From CAMDTE01 sp964504345 (GTDB lineage: Bacteria; Bacteroidota; Bacteroidia; Flavobacteriales; Schleiferiaceae): a stretch of DNA of 64,000 bases. The notes beneath the pieces are model-generated. The model made no database searches. It was not told the DNA's origin and worked only from the letters and a program-made list of their open reading frames with translations. The stretch lies in contig CAZDDX010000007.1 in assembly GCA_964504345.1 (NCBI GenBank), positions 1 through 64,000 on the forward strand. Direction: 5' to 3'. Of the stretch, positions 17,601 to 25,496 are shown piece by piece (position 1 is the first letter of the stretch; every line of letters begins with the position of its first letter). The position numbers and the translations under genes were made by a program.

Positions 17601-20600
17601 CAATTGCGTCAGGGCTTCCAAGGGCAAATCCACGTGGTTGGCGTCCGGCCAAATGGCGTCTGGATCGCGGATACCCCAAGGAGTTACCTTCAGCGGCAGT
17701 TCGTACTCGTAGTAGTTTTGGGAATAGTCGTTGCCCAAACGAATAAAAATGGAGAGGTCGTCGTCCCGCAATTGACTTTCTGCGCCGGCCGCTTCGGCGT
17801 GGACGAACAGGCGCAAGCGCTTGTACCATCGCATGTCCACGGACATATTCTTGAATACAGCACGGGCATCGCCGTCCCGAAGTCCGCAAATGCGCATGCT
17901 GATGGCTTGTTCGTTCTGCGGTACGGGCGCTGTGCTGGCCAACAAAATTTGGCGGTCGATTCCCGGGGGCAAGACGTACGGAATGGGGGTTTTTCCGCCG
18001 TTTTCCTCCAAATTCACCGCATTCACGGCAAAGGTGGTTCCTGAACCCTGATCCGTGGGCACTTCTTCACGCAAACCGTCCAAAGAGAACGGATACCGGC
18101 GCCATTCGCCGCGAACCAAATCCAGACGGGCAAAACGCAAGACCACCGAGGAGTCCCAGCCTTTTAGGACCATACGCAAGAAGCGAATGGAACGAAAATC
18201 GGAAATCCCGCCCACACGCGCTTCCGGCTCAAATACCGGAATCTTGAACTGAATCCAACGAACCGGCTTGCGGGTTTGGTCTGGGAGTTCGTCCGTGGTG
18301 GTTTCGAAGATGTCTGCAATGTTGTTTTTCCCCACGGCAATGTCCTCCGGACGCAACGAAACCTTGTACTGGAAGTAGGCCTCCGACTTGTTCATCGTTT
18401 GGTCCCGGTTGATGTCTTCCTTGTCCGGCATGTTGGTGGCCGACGCGGGAACGCCATTCACGGTTTCGGTGTTTGAGTTTCCTTGGGGGCTGTTGAATTT
18501 CTTGTAGCGCTCCAAAATATTGGCTCCCGCGTTGTCCAAATCGTCGCCGCGGAAGTAGCGGAAATTGTCCCCGGCTGGATCCGCAAGAGCTTCTTGCACC
18601 ACCGCGGAGGTGCTGCCGTACAACGAAGTCAGCCGCTCCACATAGGAAGCAGCCAGATCCGTACGCCACCGCAATTCGTCCGCATCGGACAAACCGTCCA
18701 GTCCAACATCTTGAAACGTACGCGCCGTGGGGTCGGTACCGAAGGCTTCCGTGATGGGCTGGTAACGAGACGTGTACCCCCACGCCGAGGAGTCCAAATC
18801 GTCGCGCAATCCAAGAGGAGACAAGCCGTTTTCAAACGACTGACGGCCGTCCTTGAGGATGTCTTCGCTCAGGTTGCCCAAATGAAAGTACAAATCGCCT
18901 CCCGTGGCGGTAGGGTCGCCGTAGAAGGGGTCCATCACCCAAAACTGAATGAACTCAATGTTTTGTTCCTCAAAGTTGTTGATTTGCAGCGACCGCATCA
19001 ATCCGCCCCATCGGGATTTGGGATCGTTTAAGCGACCCTGAGCGTCCAGTCCCTTGGACAAGCCGGGAAATCCTTCCACATCGTAGTTGTAGGGACCGCG
19101 TTCGCTGGGGAAGAATGAAACATCAAACATGGCGATGTTGCGTGCCATGCCCGGCTGAACGGGCAGGTTGGGAAACACCTCGTTGATGGGCACCATCCGC
19201 TGACGGTGATCGGACAAAATGGACGGATCCTGGCGGATGTTCTGTGGGGTTGCGGCGGTATTGGCAAAAAAGGTTGGGTCGATGATGTACCAGGCCGTGC
19301 GCGCTCGGTTGAATCCGTAAGCCACGGAGTTGTTGTAGGATGCTTCCGGAAACAAGCGGGATTGCCCTTCCGGTACACTCGCAAGCGTCCAGGTATTGTT
19401 GCCGCGCAAATCAATTAGGGTTTGGGCACCCTCAAAGTCATCGATGTAGGTGGTTGCGGATCCCGTCAACTTGATGCTCCGCGGGGTACCGGGCAACAAC
19501 TGTGCTACCTCACCTTGAAACTGAAGCGAGCTGGATTCCTTGGTGGAAATCAAAGGCAGCTTGTCCAACAACTTGGTCAACTGCGGCAAATTCTTTTGGA
19601 ACTGGGTATTGAGCCCCCAAATGGTGTTGTTGATGGGCTCCTCACCCGCATTGACCTTTTGCGTCAGGGAGCGTTCGCGCATATTCAGCAACGCACCGCC
19701 CACCGTTAAGTTGGGACTGAACTTGTGCTCAAAGGTCGTTCCTACAAACGTCTTTGTTTGGAAATTGAATAGGGTGTTGTTTTCAAAACTCACCCGAATG
19801 GGCACGCCGCTGGACAACAGTGCCTCGTTCAAGATTCGAACCTGACCCAAGGCATAATCCACCGTAAAATCCTGGTTCTCGGTTAATTTAGTTCCTCCCG
19901 CTGTGACGGAAATAGACCCGCGTGGAATGTTAAATGCGTTGAGTTGGATGACAGAACCGCCGGCACTCTTGTACCGGCCTTTGATGACAAATTTGTTCAG
20001 CTGGGTTTCCGCTTGCGCCCGAAAACGAGTGGAGTCGTAGAGCTGCTGGAACACATAGCGTTTTTTCTCTGCGGGAGTCGTCAATTTCGCCGCCAGTGAG
20101 CTGCCAAAGGGTTCCAATACTGGGAAAATAATGCGACCCGTTTGGGCGTGCACGGTGATTCCCTCCACATAATCAAAAATGCCATCGGGAAAAGGGTCGC
20201 CGTTGTTGTTCACCTTATCGGTACCCAATGCTTGCACCAGCAATTCATCCTTAATGCTGGATTGGGGCAAAAACGGAATGGGCAAACCGGTGGCGTCGTT
20301 CCGGTACAAAATGTCCAGACGGAAATCCTCTTGAGCCAGCTGGAACGCGTTCAGACTGTACACGTTCTTCATCATCAAATCCCAGAGCGGCATTTGAACG
20401 TTGAGCACGGGGCTCTTGAGCATCTTGAGAATGAGTGTTTTGGGTGGGTTGATTCCGTCGTTGGAAAATTCACCCACTTGATAGATGCGCCCGTTTGCCG
20501 TGTACTGATAGGCTACAGCCAAAACTTCGTCCTGGTTAAGCGACGTGTTTAATGTTAGGTAGCCCAATTGTGGATGGAAGCGGTATTCGTTTGGAGCTAA

Positions 20601-21869
20601 TTTTCGAGCGTTCGTCAACTCCGAAAATTCCTGATTGGCATCCAGATTAAGTCCCGTTAGGGCACTCGATGCTTGGGAAACATCTCGTACACCGGGCACT
20701 TCAACAACCAATTGTTCGGGATTCAATCGGTTCGTTCGGTTCGACGGATAGGCATCCAATGCCTGACCGGGGAAGAGCACCAAGCCCGGACGTCCAGCTG
20801 CGGTATTGCGGAACGCGCGGCTTTCGGTTTCTCCCAGGTCCATGAAGGCCACAATATTCCGGGTTTCTTCCGTCATGGATCGTCGGTTGGTTACCCAAAC
20901 TTCCAAGCGGGTAATTTGTACCGAACTGTTGATGACTGGCAAGGTAGCCAGCGCATTTTCGTACTGGTCGCGGAAATAATGACCCAAAAAGAAGTGCCGA
21001 TTGGCCTCGTATTGATCCGCTTCAATTTCAAATTGTTGCGCCGTAGCGCCACCTTGGATGTTGATGCTTTGGCTCTGGCTCCGCTGCTCGGAAAGCAGGG
21101 TCGTTACCGTGGTTTTACCAAACTGAAACTGACCTTTCACCCCGAACAAAGACTGCGCACCGGTAATTAAGCTGGAGGTCATGGGCAAACTAACGTTACC
21201 CAATTCCAATGACTTTACAATGTCGTCTTCCTGACCGCGAAAATCCAACTTGGTTTTGTTCTCAAAAGCAAACGTCGCCTCCGTGTCGTAGTTCATCTGC
21301 AAATTCAGACGATCGCCTACTTTACCCGTGGCGTTTACTTGCATGCGCTGGTCAAAATCCAAGGCCCAGGTGCGCTGATTGCGCAACGGAATCATGGGGT
21401 TCTCAATTTTTTGGTACCGCACCCCAAACCGCAATTCGGCAGTTCCCTGAGGCCGAACCTCTACGGCGTTGCTGCCAAAAATGTTTTTAAAAGTTTCGTT
21501 GGACACAAACATGTCCGGAATCAAACTGGAACCTTCCCGGTCTTCACCGCCGGCCCTGCCGCTCTGCGCCAAACGTTCTTGCCAAGATTGCGTTTGCTGC
21601 AAATTGAACATTCGCTCGCGGTACTGCGACGCCGTGTAAAATTCGGGGATGCCCAAAGGCACGTCGCCCATGAAGCGCTGAACCTTATACAATCCGGTGG
21701 TCGGATCAAAGGTAGTTTCCGTGCGAAATCCATTGGACTGAACTTGGCCGGGGTAGTTCCACGGATTGGGCCCGCTGCTGCTGTCTGCCTGTGCAAAAGC
21801 CCCCATCGGAAGCAGCACAACCGCGAAAAGCGTTGTCCAGAAGCGCATCGGAACTACCAAAAATTGCAT
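14661..21869 (-). CDS. sprA: SprA, outer-membrane translocon of the type IX secretion system
   Basis: 2402 residues from the ATG at 21869, the giant size expected for SprA (Sov in Porphyromonas). SprA forms the very large 36-strand beta-barrel through which T9SS cargo crosses the outer membrane. A signal peptide ends near GAFAQ (about residue 27). Long repeats of amphipathic strands with aromatic ends fill the protein, and N-terminal TFDPTTGLYKVQRFMGDVPLG is typical of the family. The ATG follows the ruvA stop as TGATG; the GTG just before, and a Met eight residues on that starts a shorter signal peptide, are alternatives. It is cotranscribed with ruvA. The T9SS cargo genes start about 0.7 kb beyond the 5' end of sprA, on the other side of ruvA. 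Confidence 0.95.
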   Translation of the reverse strand: MQFLVVPMRFWTTLFAVVLLPMGAFAQADSSSGPNPWNYPGQVQSNGFRTETTFDPTTGLYKVQRFMGDVPLGIPEFYTASQYRERMFNLQQTQSWQERLAQSGRAGGEDREGSSLIPDMFVSNETFKNIFGSNAVEVRPQGTAELRFGVRYQKIENPMIPLRNQRTWALDFDQRMQVNATGKVGDRLNLQMNYDTEATFAFENKTKLDFRGQEDDIVKSLELGNVSLPMTSSLITGAQSLFGVKGQFQFGKTTVTTLLSEQRSQSQSINIQGGATAQQFEIEADQYEANRHFFLGHYFRDQYENALATLPVINSSVQITRLEVWVTNRRSMTEETRNIVAFMDLGETESRAFRNTAAGRPGLVLFPGQALDAYPSNRTNRLNPEQLVVEVPGVRDVSQASSALTGLNLDANQEFSELTNARKLAPNEYRFHPQLGYLTLNTSLNQDEVLAVAYQYTANGRIYQVGEFSNDGINPPKTLILKMLKSPVLNVQMPLWDLMMKNVYSLNAFQLAQEDFRLDILYRNDATGLPIPFLPQSSIKDELLVQALGTDKVNNNGDPFPDGIFDYVEGITVHAQTGRIIFPVLEPFGSSLAAKLTTPAEKKRYVFQQLYDSTRFRAQAETQLNKFVIKGRYKSAGGSVIQLNAFNIPRGSISVTAGGTKLTENQDFTVDYALGQVRILNEALLSSGVPIRVSFENNTLFNFQTKTFVGTTFEHKFSPNLTVGGALLNMRERSLTQKVNAGEEPINNTIWGLNTQFQKNLPQLTKLLDKLPLISTKESSSLQFQGEVAQLLPGTPRSIKLTGSATTYIDDFEGAQTLIDLRGNNTWTLASVPEGQSRLFPEASYNNSVAYGFNRARTAWYIIDPTFFANTAATPQNIRQDPSILSDHRQRMVPINEVFPNLPVQPGMARNIAMFDVSFFPSERGPYNYDVEGFPGLSKGLDAQGRLNDPKSRWGGLMRSLQINNFEEQNIEFIQFWVMDPFYGDPTATGGDLYFHLGNLSEDILKDGRQSFENGLSPLGLRDDLDSSAWGYTSRYQPITEAFGTDPTARTFQDVGLDGLSDADELRWRTDLAASYVERLTSLYGSTSAVVQEALADPAGDNFRYFRGDDLDNAGANILERYKKFNSPQGNSNTETVNGVPASATNMPDKEDINRDQTMNKSEAYFQYKVSLRPEDIAVGKNNIADIFETTTDELPDQTRKPVRWIQFKIPVFEPEARVGGISDFRSIRFLRMVLKGWDSSVVLRFARLDLVRGEWRRYPFSLDGLREEVPTDQGSGTTFAVNAVNLEENGGKTPIPYVLPPGIDRQILLASTAPVPQNEQAISMRICGLRDGDARAVFKNMSVDMRWYKRLRLFVHAEAAGAESQLRDDDLSIFIRLGNDYSQNYYEYELPLKVTPWGIRDPDAIWPDANHVDLPLEALTQLKLERDRLMQIDPTWLLTNPYVKDSAGATFRVVGVPNLGLVRTVLIGVRNPKKRESGGSDDGYDKCAEVWINEFRMADFENQGGEAATARASVKLADLGQLVATGLYSGVGFGAIDQGPTERNRFASASYDIQGNLEVGKVLGSQRLKLPLFVSMAQEFKTPQYNPLNPDIQVDDAVKNLPDAASRDSLRTLVQDLTQRRSVALTNVRVDRSQAAMKKNPTPLDLSNWNATYSFNEVLRRDANIQFDNRQDYRGALAYVYQAKPFNFRPFKKITNKNLALIRDINLNLTPSRFSARTDVQRTLQLLQMRNVDNPQFKLPVTYNKNFTMERNYDLVWDLSQAIKFDYNARMRLRFDERPGPMQVDTVQLFLLDNLRSGGRPTQYHHTANIGWQLPINKIPYLEFIQLQARYTAEYDWQTNSLLASIKKIDSLDYGFTLQNSGKWALTGNLNFNTFYNKFPFLKKYTTSTNRGNAALGGRGIPAAPKPTTEKPVETKKGPLFHVLKTGVGFLTMAKTANLSYTRNTGSLLPGFNLDPVLFGGNVTQNWAPGWDYLLGWQFPIEERAANNDWMVKNRNQPNRLQRTLTENINVRAQVEPLPEFRIDLTAQRTFGDQYSSTYRYSTGLGPDTAFGQGFRHFSPQQLQNFTMSWWAFNSAFENSPEPEFKSVVYDLFRANRLIFSDRLAAQHALDNPGYVPTFISDPDSSRYGYDGFSVIQQDVLVRSFLSAYGGDPAATASLGAITSGLPRPNWKVNYTGLQNIEWVKRNFTSVALSHGYTGNLTATGIQTNMLRAQKLEDNPLNPFPRNDNSDVLPDLQIGQISMSENFSPLVGVQVRTKSNATFKMDLNRSRQIAMSLANNQFNETKSRDVTVGVGYIIPDVKFTVVDQAGGRTQVKSNLELKLDVKFNDNQTVIRKILEDFVQPTAGQRRTTIKFTADYRLSRRLTAQAYYDQSASRFKTGNAFPTSQVQAGFAFKLNLGG

Positions 21870-22471
21870 CACAATGCCACCAAGGCTGTTTTGATCCAGG
21901 CTTCCACGCCAGCATCTGGCTGGGCAGCAACCGCGGCGGCAACCGCCTTCTCAACGGCGGCCCTTGAAAAACCAAGCACTTCCAACGCGGCGATAGCCTC
22001 TGCCCGTCCACTACCAGCGCCATCAGATGTTCCCGCAGCACCTGTTGAGCCGGACCACCGAGCCATTTTGTCCCGGAGGTCCACTACCAAGCGCTGTGCA
22101 CTCTTCGCGCCGATTCCTTTAACCGCTTGAAGGCGTCCGGAATTGCCTGAAGCGATGGTTTCCACCACTTCTGCGGGGCTCATGGAAGAGAGTATCATAC
22201 GGGCCGTTCCCGAGCCGACGCCGGAAACGCTGAGTAAAAGTAAAAACACATCGCGCTCTTCCGGCGTGGAAAAACCGTACAAAATTTGTGCGTCTTCACG
22301 GTAAACGGCATGAGCGTACAGGAACACCTCGCAGGAGCCGTCCGCCGGCAGACTGCCCAAGGAAGCATACGTGGTCAACGAGATGTTTAGGAAGTAGCCC
22401 ACTCCCGCGCAATCCACCACCGCGTGGGTGGGGGACTTAGCAACTAGAAAACCGCGAAAATGATGGTACAT
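21869..22471 (-). CDS. ruvA: Holliday junction branch-migration protein RuvA
   Basis: 200 residues. RuvA tetramers bind Holliday junctions and load the RuvB motor. The N-terminal OB fold (MYHHFRGFLV, HAVVDCAGVGYFLNIS), the helix-hairpin-helix signatures (LLLSVSGVGSGTARMIL, LQAVKGIGAKSAQRLVVDL) and the small C-terminal domain that touches RuvB (EALEVLGFSRAAVEKAV-like, 155-200) are all present. The ATG at 22471 matches the family N-terminus; an in-frame TTG 18 bp upstream does not. A perfect -7 element lies at 22525-22532. ruvB is 9 kb away in its own unit with queG. Confidence 0.95.
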   Translation of the reverse strand: MYHHFRGFLVAKSPTHAVVDCAGVGYFLNISLTTYASLGSLPADGSCEVFLYAHAVYREDAQILYGFSTPEERDVFLLLLSVSGVGSGTARMILSSMSPAEVVETIASGNSGRLQAVKGIGAKSAQRLVVDLRDKMARWSGSTGAAGTSDGAGSGRAEAIAALEVLGFSRAAVEKAVAAAVAAQPDAGVEAWIKTALVAL

Positions 22472-22524
22472 ACTGGACGTGTAACGCAATTGGACCGAAC
22501 TTATTGCATTTCGGAATGAGTCGG

Positions 22525-22532
22525 CAAAAATA
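22525..22532 (-). promoter_or_regulatory. Promoter -7 element of ruvA-sprA
   Basis: TATTTTTG on the minus strand is an exact TAnnTTTG match 53 nt upstream of the ruvA ATG, in the 118-bp divergent region shared with the T9SS cargo gene. Confidence 0.45.
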
Positions 22533-22589
22533 GCGGTTTTGTATGGAAAAATATGTACTTTGTACCCCTCGAATTCAATCCACTACCCC

Positions 22590-24620
22590 ATGAAAAAAAC
22601 CCTATTCGCTTTGGGCACCGCGGCCCTTGCCCTTTTGGCAACGCCTGCTGCAGCCCAGTACTACTACCTGCCTGGATCCACAACCGGTAACCCGGGCGGA
22701 TTAAACACAGATTCCGAATACCCCGTAGGTGGCGGCTTGGCCACCAGTTGGACCACCATCTCCGCAGCCCCCGCGGCTTCACCTGCCTGGTCTACGGTTC
22801 AAACTTTGCCGTTTGCCTTCAACTTCAACGGCAGCCCCGTCACCCAATACAAAGTGAGCACCTCCGGCGTTTTGACCTTTGATGCGAACGCCGCTACTGC
22901 ACCCAGTTACACCAAAGCCGCGTTGCCCAACGCCGGAATTCCAGACAATTCGGTCTGCATCTGGGGATTGGCCTCAACCGGAACCAACGATTTGATCGTC
23001 AACAAGACTTTTGGAACGGCACCCAACCGCCAACATTGGGTCATGTTCTCGTCGTTCGGCATCCCCAACAACACCTGCTGGACCTACTGGGCCATGGTAT
23101 TGGAAGAGTCTACCAATAAGATTTATGTGGTGGACCAACGCAACTCCTGCACGGGTGCTTCTTTTGCCATTGGCATCCAGGTGAACAGCACGACGGCCTA
23201 CAGCGTAAACGGTTCTCCGAACGTAGCCGCACAAGCCGGTACCGATGCCACGGCGGCAGACAACAAATACTACGAGTTCATCCCGGGCGTTCAACCCAGC
23301 AACAACTTGATTGCTAACAGCTTGAACGTTGCCGACTACTTGGTTTTGAACCAAGCCCCCTTCACCATTGCCGCATCGTACTTGAACGGCGGCGCAAATG
23401 CCGTTACCAGTGCAACGGTTAACTACAAAGTAAACAACGGCGCTACCGTATCGGGTGCAGCTTCTGGTGTGAACTTGGCGCCCGCAGCAACGGGCACCTT
23501 GACCCACCCCACCGCATGGACTCCGTCGGCTACCGGTACCTACACCTTGAAGTTTTGGACCTCCAACCCCAACGGACAAACGGATCCTGCTCCACAGAAC
23601 GACACCGTGACCAAGCAAGTGGTAGTGGTCAGCAACATCGCCGTTCGGCGCCCGTTCATTGAGGTATTCAGCTCGTCTACTTGCGGTCCGTGTGCCCCCG
23701 CCAACGCTACGTTCAAAACGTTGATGGACGCACAGCCGGCCGGTGACTACAACTACATCAAGTACCAAATGAGCTGGCCCGGAACGGGTGACCCCTACTA
23801 CACGGCAGAGGCCGGCGCCAAACGCACCTTGTACGGGGTGAATTCCGTACCCAATGCACAAATCGACGGCGGCTGGAATGGACATGCGGGTCAAATCACC
23901 CAAAACATCCTCAACGGATTTAAGTCCAAGCCCTCTTTCATGAACCTTTCCGGTTACTACACCATTGATGCAGCCGCTCAAAAAGTAGACATGAACATCG
24001 ACATTACCCCGTTGGTGACCACCTCTAAGTCCCTTTCCTTGCAAGTGGCTATTTATGAGAAGTCCACCACCCAAAACGTAAAATCCAACGGTGAAACAGT
24101 CTTCTACCAAGTCATGAAGAAAATGGTTCCCGACGCCAACGGCACCGCCTTGACCAACTTGACCGAAAACGTGTTGCAAAGCAAACCCCTTTCGTACACC
24201 TTCAACGGCGCGTACACCCTCCCAGCCAACGCGTCGGCACCGGTTAACCACGCTACGGCGCACACGGTAGAAGACTTTACGGATTTGGGCGTAATGGTGT
24301 GGATTCAAGACATGACCACCAAGGAGATCTACCAATCTGCGAACCTGACTGCCAGCGGCGTAGGCTTGGGCGAAGAAACCGCCAATGCAGTTCGCGTTAC
24401 CCCCAACCCAGCCAATCAAACTGCTGTAGTATCCTTTGGTGAGCACACCAGCGGCAGTGTACGCGTGGTGAACGCACTGGGTCAAACGGTTTACGCTTCT
24501 GCCTTGAACGGCGAGAACACACTCACCCTGCCGGTAGCAGCTTGGACCAACGGTCTGTACGTGGTGGAATTCACCAACGGCGCAGAACGCACCACCCAAC
24601 GCTTCCAAGTGGCGCACTGA
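22590..24620 (+). CDS. T9SS-secreted protein with a thioredoxin-like CGPC domain (Omp28-like)
   Basis: 676 residues. A signal peptide (about 1-23, ending PAAAQ) is followed by a beta-rich region of about 320 residues and a CARDB-like stretch. Next comes an Omp28/thioredoxin-like domain opening with IEVFSSSTCGPCAPAN, Cys365 and Cys368, and YGVNSVPNAQIDGGW, where the Val-Pro resembles the cis-Pro loop of thioredoxins. The C-terminal ~80 residues (from VRVTPNPANQ to the final FQVAH) are a type A T9SS sorting domain, so the protein should be exported through SprA to the surface or medium. It ends at a strong hairpin. A surface thiol-disulfide role is inference. The ATG just before MKKTLF is chosen because it creates the signal peptide. 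Confidence 0.82.
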   Translation: MKKTLFALGTAALALLATPAAAQYYYLPGSTTGNPGGLNTDSEYPVGGGLATSWTTISAAPAASPAWSTVQTLPFAFNFNGSPVTQYKVSTSGVLTFDANAATAPSYTKAALPNAGIPDNSVCIWGLASTGTNDLIVNKTFGTAPNRQHWVMFSSFGIPNNTCWTYWAMVLEESTNKIYVVDQRNSCTGASFAIGIQVNSTTAYSVNGSPNVAAQAGTDATAADNKYYEFIPGVQPSNNLIANSLNVADYLVLNQAPFTIAASYLNGGANAVTSATVNYKVNNGATVSGAASGVNLAPAATGTLTHPTAWTPSATGTYTLKFWTSNPNGQTDPAPQNDTVTKQVVVVSNIAVRRPFIEVFSSSTCGPCAPANATFKTLMDAQPAGDYNYIKYQMSWPGTGDPYYTAEAGAKRTLYGVNSVPNAQIDGGWNGHAGQITQNILNGFKSKPSFMNLSGYYTIDAAAQKVDMNIDITPLVTTSKSLSLQVAIYEKSTTQNVKSNGETVFYQVMKKMVPDANGTALTNLTENVLQSKPLSYTFNGAYTLPANASAPVNHATAHTVEDFTDLGVMVWIQDMTTKEIYQSANLTASGVGLGEETANAVRVTPNPANQTAVVSFGEHTSGSVRVVNALGQTVYASALNGENTLTLPVAAWTNGLYVVEFTNGAERTTQRFQVAH

Positions 24621-24650
24621 TTCGCTTTTTAAGCGTTTGCGCCCATCAAA

Positions 24651-24690
24651 AAAAGGGGCGGCCTCTCGCGAGGCCGCCCCTTTTCTTTTT
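24651..24690. terminator. Bidirectional intrinsic terminator
   Basis: AAAAGGGGCGGCCTC and its exact complement flank a 4-nt loop, with A and T tracts on either side. It lies between two convergent genes (ends at 24620 and 24715) and can serve both strands. Confidence 0.8.
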
Positions 24691-24714
24691 CCGCGCGGTG
24701 CGCGAACAATATTC

Positions 24715-25407
24715 TTAGCGAAGGACTACCTTCTCGGTGCGCAAAACGGCACTTGGTGAGGTAAATCGAACCGTATGCCAACCACGGCCTGGCAAATCCA
24801 CTCCGTTCAAAAGTGCCTGTACGCCACTGAAACGGGCGATCTCCCGACCCAAAACGTCAAACACAAACACTTCGGTTACATCGTCCATCCAAGCAGCCGA
24901 TTCTGCCCGCAACAAACCGTTCGCATCAACCCAAACGGCAGCACTGCGAATGGCTTCGTCCAACGAAAACGTGGTGGACAATTCCCAAGCGACCCCTATG
25001 CGCAACGTATCGTTGGCATCTACAGCATTCTTAAACGTGTACCAAATGGTATCCACGCCCGTCAATCCCGCTGCCTTCAAATAAATGTAGCAACTGAAAT
25101 CATTGGCCACGCCGCCGGCAGGAATTGTGACCGTCCCCATGGAGTTGCTGGACCACGTGGGGTAGCACAAATCCCAGCAGAAATAATTGGAATCCACAAC
25201 CGCCGAAGAACCTACTTTGGCCCGACGAGCGTAGTAATCCTTAGAACTGGAGCTGGTGTTTCTCAAATTGATGTGCCCGGTCAACTGGCCAGATGCATAG
25301 CTGTTGCCGCGTACAACAGAGTCCATAGAGGCCACCTGCAAGGAAGATTGGGCCGATGCGATTCCGAACGAAACGACCACTAAGGCCGCGCTGATCATGG
25401 ATTTCAT
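24715..25407 (-). CDS. Small T9SS-sorted exported protein, function unknown
   Basis: 230 residues. A signal peptide (MKSMISAALVV to IASAQ, about 1-20) precedes an Ig-like beta domain of about 120 residues containing NYFCWDLCYPTW (two Cys three residues apart) and a third Cys in NDFSCYIYL. The C-terminal 70 residues (WVDANGLLRAE to TEKVVLR) match the type A T9SS sorting domain, including VFVFDVLGREIARF. I recognise no specific function. It is antisense to its neighbours, ends at the shared terminator and starts from a consensus -7 element that overlaps the promoter region of the next rightward gene. An extension upstream lacks a signal peptide at its start and would run through that promoter. 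Confidence 0.72.
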   Translation of the reverse strand: MKSMISAALVVVSFGIASAQSSLQVASMDSVVRGNSYASGQLTGHINLRNTSSSSKDYYARRAKVGSSAVVDSNYFCWDLCYPTWSSNSMGTVTIPAGGVANDFSCYIYLKAAGLTGVDTIWYTFKNAVDANDTLRIGVAWELSTTFSLDEAIRSAAVWVDANGLLRAESAAWMDDVTEVFVFDVLGREIARFSGVQALLNGVDLPGRGWHTVRFTSPSAVLRTEKVVLR

Positions 25408-25437
25408 GAGTGTGATGTTTTTGACGGTGTGAAGGAC

Positions 25438-25445
25438 CAAAGGTA
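25438..25445 (-). promoter_or_regulatory. Promoter -7 element of the small T9SS protein gene
   Basis: TACCTTTG on the minus strand, exact TAnnTTTG, ends 30 nt before the ATG at 25407. Confidence 0.5.
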
Positions 25446-25465
25446 CGCGCAACCAAAAAATAATG

Positions 25466-25473
25466 TACCTTGG
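25466..25473 (+). promoter_or_regulatory. Possible -7 element of the CGPC T9SS protein gene
   Basis: TACCTTGG on the plus strand differs at one position from TAnnTTTG and ends 23 nt before the ATG at 25497. It lies 20 bp from the oppositely directed element at 25438-25445. Confidence 0.35.
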
Positions 25474-25496
25474 ACCTCTATTTCTTCTTAACCACT

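Noticed and set aside
14661..21869. Frame break in the very long sprA gene
   Set aside because: One uninterrupted frame of about 2400 codons with a signal peptide and consistent barrel-type sequence; no sign of a pseudogene.
22974..24617. A 547-codon minus-strand open frame opposite the first T9SS cargo gene
   Set aside because: No recognisable protein features, while the plus strand has a signal peptide, CGPC and a sorting domain.
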